From Streptomyces scabiei 87.22 (GTDB lineage Bacteria > Actinomycetota > Actinomycetes > Streptomycetales > Streptomycetaceae), in NCBI RefSeq assembly GCF_000091305.1, contig NC_013929.1, forward strand, positions 3,596,001 through 3,660,000: a stretch of 64,000 nt of DNA, written 5' to 3'. The notes beneath the pieces are model-generated. The model was not told the DNA's origin. It did no database searches and was given only the letters and a program-made list of their open reading frames with translations. The position numbers and the translations under genes are program-made. Of the stretch, positions 61,543-64,000 are shown piece by piece. The first letter of the stretch is position 1, and every line of letters begins with the position of its first letter.

Positions 61543-62156
61543 CGAACGCACCCAAGAACGGCACCACCCAGGAACCTGATCCCGACTCCCACTCAGTCTC
61601 GGGGCGAGCAAGATGGAGGTTCGGACACTCCCCCGATGGGGCAGTGTCCGAACCCGTCCCCGCCCCTGGGGTGGCGGGGCCCGACTGGCACCCGGGGGCG
61701 CCAGTCGGGAAGGCTGCGACCGAGGGCGGATCACAGCCAGAAGCCGCCCACAAGGGGCGGCCGAAGGTGCGAGCGCGTCCGCGCGACAAGAAGCAGCGTC
61801 GCGCGCACAGCGTCCGCCTCAACCCGTCCGAACTCGCCCTCATCCAAGGCGGAGCAGACGCCGCCGGGATGAGCGTGGCGGGGTTCCTCGCCTACTCCGG
61901 GCTGGCCATGGCCCGCGACCGGTCCCGTACCGCGGTCGCCATCGCCACCGAACGCGACGTGCTCACCGAACTGTTCGCGATGAGGCGGCAGCTCGGCTGG
62001 GCCGGCAGCAATCTCAATCAAGCCGCCAAGATCCTCAACTCCGGTGGTGACGTTCCCCAGTTGACCCAGGTGATGGCCGACGTCCGCCGAGCGGCCGACG
62101 CGGTGAGGATGGCTGCCGACAAGGTGGCCAACCGGCAGGCAGACGAGGCGCCTTGA
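61539..62156 (+). CDS. MobC-type relaxosome protein
   Basis: 205 residues. After a disordered 85 residues comes RRAHSVRLNPSELALIQGGA, then AGMSVAGFLAYSGLAMARDR and GWAGSNLNQAAKILNSGGDV, the MobC fold with its GxNLNQ-type motif. MobC proteins bind oriT and open DNA for the relaxase. The gene is immediately upstream of, and coupled to, the relaxase. Confidence 0.85.
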   Translation: MTNAPKNGTTQEPDPDSHSVSGRARWRFGHSPDGAVSEPVPAPGVAGPDWHPGAPVGKAATEGGSQPEAAHKGRPKVRARPRDKKQRRAHSVRLNPSELALIQGGADAAGMSVAGFLAYSGLAMARDRSRTAVAIATERDVLTELFAMRRQLGWAGSNLNQAAKILNSGGDVPQLTQVMADVRRAADAVRMAADKVANRQADEAP

Positions 62157-63892
62157 TTCCACAGATCCACAAGCAGGGCAGTCACACCCTGGGCCTGCTG
62201 TACTACCTCTACGGCAAGGGAACCCATGAGGAACACGTCGATCCACATCTCGTCGCCTCCTTCGACGGCATGTCGCCTGACCCCGGACGCGATCCGACAG
62301 CCACCAAGAAGGATCTCGGTCAGCTGCTCGACCAGCCCCTCCATCTTCTTGCCGCGGATCAACGCCCGGCAAAGCACGTGTGGCACTGCTCGGTGCGTGC
62401 TGCGCCCGAGGACCCGATCCTCACCGACGATCAGTGGGCGGACATCGCGCGTCGCATCGTCGCCGCCACAGGGATCGACCCGCGCGACGGCGCGGGCTGC
62501 CGCTGGGCCGCCGTGCGGCACGCTGACGACCACATCCACATCGTTGCCACCCTCGTGCGCGAAGACGGCCGACGCCCCGACCACCACCGATCCGGTAAAC
62601 GGGCGCAGGCCGAAGCCCGTCTCATCGAGAAAGAACTCGGGCTCCGGCAGGTCGCCCCCGGCGACGGCACCGCCGCACAGCGGCCCACCAGTGCCGAACG
62701 GCACAAGGCCGAACGCCAGGGTCGCGAACGCACGGCCCGCGAGGAGCTGCGCGAGACGGTACGGCGCGCGGTGTCCGGTGCGAGGAGTGACGAGGAGTTC
62801 TTCGACCGGCTCGCCGCCGCCGGCCTCCTGATCCGTAAGCGCGCCGCGCCGTCCGGAGACCTCCTCGGATACAAGGTCGCTCTGCCCGACGACCTGAACA
62901 GGGACGGCGAGCCGGTGTTCTACCCCGGCGCGCGCTTGGCCCCCGACCTGTCGCTGCCCCGCATCCGGGAGCGCTGGTCCGGCGACACCGGGACCGATCC
63001 GACCCCACGGCAGGAGGACACGGTCCGTGCGGGAGCGGGTGCCCCTGCCTCCGCCAGGCGCAGTACAGCATCGGCCGCGTGGCAGGCCGTGCTCATCGTC
63101 GAGCACGGCGACGACGCGGTCGCCGCCGCACACATCGCCGCCGCCGGCGAAGTCCTGGACGCGCTCGCGAAGACCTCCGCCGCACACACCCGCCGCGAAC
63201 TGCAAGACGCCGCAACAGCGTTCGAGCGAGCCTCCCGCTCCCACGTACGCGCCGTACGCGGGCACGACCGCGCGCTGCGCCAGGCCGCCCGCGAACTCGT
63301 CCACGGAGGGCCCGCCCTCGGCCGCGGAGAAGACGGGGCCACCACCGCGATGGCGATCGACATGCTGTTCTTCCTCATCACCGCCGCCGCCCACTGGCAC
63401 GCGAGAATGGGCCACGCCCAGCAGGCCGAAGCCGCCGCCCAGGCCGCCGAGCACCTGCGCACCGCCTACCAGGCCGCCGCCGCCCAGCCACTCGGCGTGC
63501 TCTACCAGCAAGGCCGACGTCTGAGCCGGCCGATACTCCAGCGGCAGACCATGCTGTTGCGCGAAACGCTGCCCCAACTCGCCGAACAGATCCTGGCCGA
63601 GCCCGGCTGGTACGCCCTGGCCGCGACCATCGCGGACGCCGAAGCCGCCGGCCACGACCCGGCCGCCATCCTGTCCGACGCCGCAGGGCACCGCGAACTC
63701 GACACCGCGGACTCGGTGAGCGACGTGCTGGTATGGCGGCTGCGGCGGACGGCCGATCTGCCCGCCGACTCCTCGTTCCGGTCCGAGAGCGGCACCGCTG
63801 GGGTCCCGTCCGCAACGCGCAGGACGGCCCCCCAGACTTCCGCGCCCGGCCGCCGCCGCAGCGGGGAGGAGACATCGGGCAAGACCCGGTGA
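62153..63892 (+). CDS. MobA-type relaxase (HUH)
   Basis: 579 residues from a TTG at 62153 overlapping the mobC stop. The metal triad is His123, His127 and His129 in RHADDHIHIV. Candidate nucleophiles are the tyrosines in LLYYLYGKGTHEEH at 17-20. KHVWHCSVRAAPEDPILTD is the conserved strand of actinobacterial relaxase domains. The C-terminal half is helical and alanine-rich. The enzyme nicks oriT and leads the strand into a recipient. No coupling ATPase or TraB is seen in this window, so the element may be mobilisable, not self-transmissible. Confidence 0.88.
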   Translation: MIPQIHKQGSHTLGLLYYLYGKGTHEEHVDPHLVASFDGMSPDPGRDPTATKKDLGQLLDQPLHLLAADQRPAKHVWHCSVRAAPEDPILTDDQWADIARRIVAATGIDPRDGAGCRWAAVRHADDHIHIVATLVREDGRRPDHHRSGKRAQAEARLIEKELGLRQVAPGDGTAAQRPTSAERHKAERQGRERTAREELRETVRRAVSGARSDEEFFDRLAAAGLLIRKRAAPSGDLLGYKVALPDDLNRDGEPVFYPGARLAPDLSLPRIRERWSGDTGTDPTPRQEDTVRAGAGAPASARRSTASAAWQAVLIVEHGDDAVAAAHIAAAGEVLDALAKTSAAHTRRELQDAATAFERASRSHVRAVRGHDRALRQAARELVHGGPALGRGEDGATTAMAIDMLFFLITAAAHWHARMGHAQQAEAAAQAAEHLRTAYQAAAAQPLGVLYQQGRRLSRPILQRQTMLLRETLPQLAEQILAEPGWYALAATIADAEAAGHDPAAILSDAAGHRELDTADSVSDVLVWRLRRTADLPADSSFRSESGTAGVPSATRRTAPQTSAPGRRRSGEETSGKTR

Positions 63893-63915
63893 GCCCTGCC
63901 AGCCGGGGTGCAGCC

Positions 63916-64000
63916 TCAGCACACGACTAGGAGCAGGCGCACCACCACCGCCCCGCTCGCGACCGACAGCGTGGCCGTACGCCACAGCGGACCCCGGCGG
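63916..64000 (-). CDS. C-terminal end of a convergent protein, partial
   Basis: On the minus strand the last 27 codons read RRGPLWRTATLSVASGAVVV then RLLLVVC and a stop. The hydrophobic end suggests a membrane protein whose start lies beyond the window. It converges with the relaxase gene. Short, so only moderately supported. Confidence 0.4.
   Translation of the reverse strand, partial: RRGPLWRTATLSVASGAVVVRLLLVVC

Noticed and set aside
62018..63985. 655-codon minus-strand frame opposite the relaxase
   Set aside because: Glycine-rich antisense shadow; the plus-strand frame has the HUH motif and a coupled start.

Overview
The window is high-GC actinobacterial DNA (GTG/TTG starts, ATGA/GTGA stop-start overlaps, WhiB, a conservon, DUF574-type methyltransferases) and is best explained as a plant-pathogenic Streptomyces. 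The decisive evidence is a complete thaxtomin phytotoxin cluster. No tRNA, rRNA or CRISPR array was seen.

Layout. (1) 1-1.6 kb: apparent chromosomal flank with a small membrane protein, a CPCC zinc-binding protein, a DUF6000 protein and a convergent terminator. (2) 1.6-21.7 kb: a toxin island of about 20 kb bounded by two related copies of what looks like the 3' end of ychF (last codons F-R-F-N-V-stop) joined to integrase-arm-like repeats. It holds txtC, txtH, txtB and txtA on the minus strand and txtR, txtE and txtD on the plus strand, with decayed IS21, IS630, TnpB and FAD-oxidase genes and a broken PIN toxin with its antitoxin. (3) 21.7-24 kb: a tyrosine integrase and an excisionase-like gene next to the second attachment-like site, so a second element appears to start here and run right. 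(4) 24.5-32.9 kb: cutA, two HTH regulators (one fused to a formylglycine-enzyme-like domain), a class IV aminotransferase, an anti-sigma-type ATPase and small regulators. (5) 30.9-42.1 kb: an FxLD-type class I lanthipeptide locus with precursor, two isoaspartyl-methyltransferase-like enzymes, LanB, LanC, an extra SpaB_C-type protein and a phosphotransferase. (6) 42.8-52.1 kb: a conservon (sensor ATPase, roadblock, DUF742, GTPase) with two P450s, followed by a nuclease/phosphatase-like protein, a methyltransferase, a membrane protein and a small HTH protein. (7) 52.8-56.4 kb: a minus-strand module of XRE repressor, ImmA-like protease, MAB_1171c-type membrane protein and PAP2-like membrane protein. 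(8) 56.4-64 kb: plasmid-like genes including an HTH replication-like protein containing iteron-like repeats, a zinc-finger protein, WhiB, a DUF2637-like membrane protein with a dense GGGGACCG array, MobC and a MobA-type relaxase.

How the parts work together. TxtD makes nitric oxide, TxtE uses it to nitrate tryptophan, TxtB and TxtA (helped by TxtH) join N-methylated 4-nitro-Trp and Phe, and TxtC hydroxylates the product. TxtR activates the genes, and two near-perfect CebR boxes link them to cello-oligosaccharide sensing. The attachment sites, integrase and relaxase give a plausible route for transfer of the toxin island, including mobilisation of a passive island by its neighbour. The least described parts are the tandem island architecture, the FxLD locus with its duplicated domains, the ImmA/XRE control module with paired operators, and the repeat arrays near the mobilisation genes.
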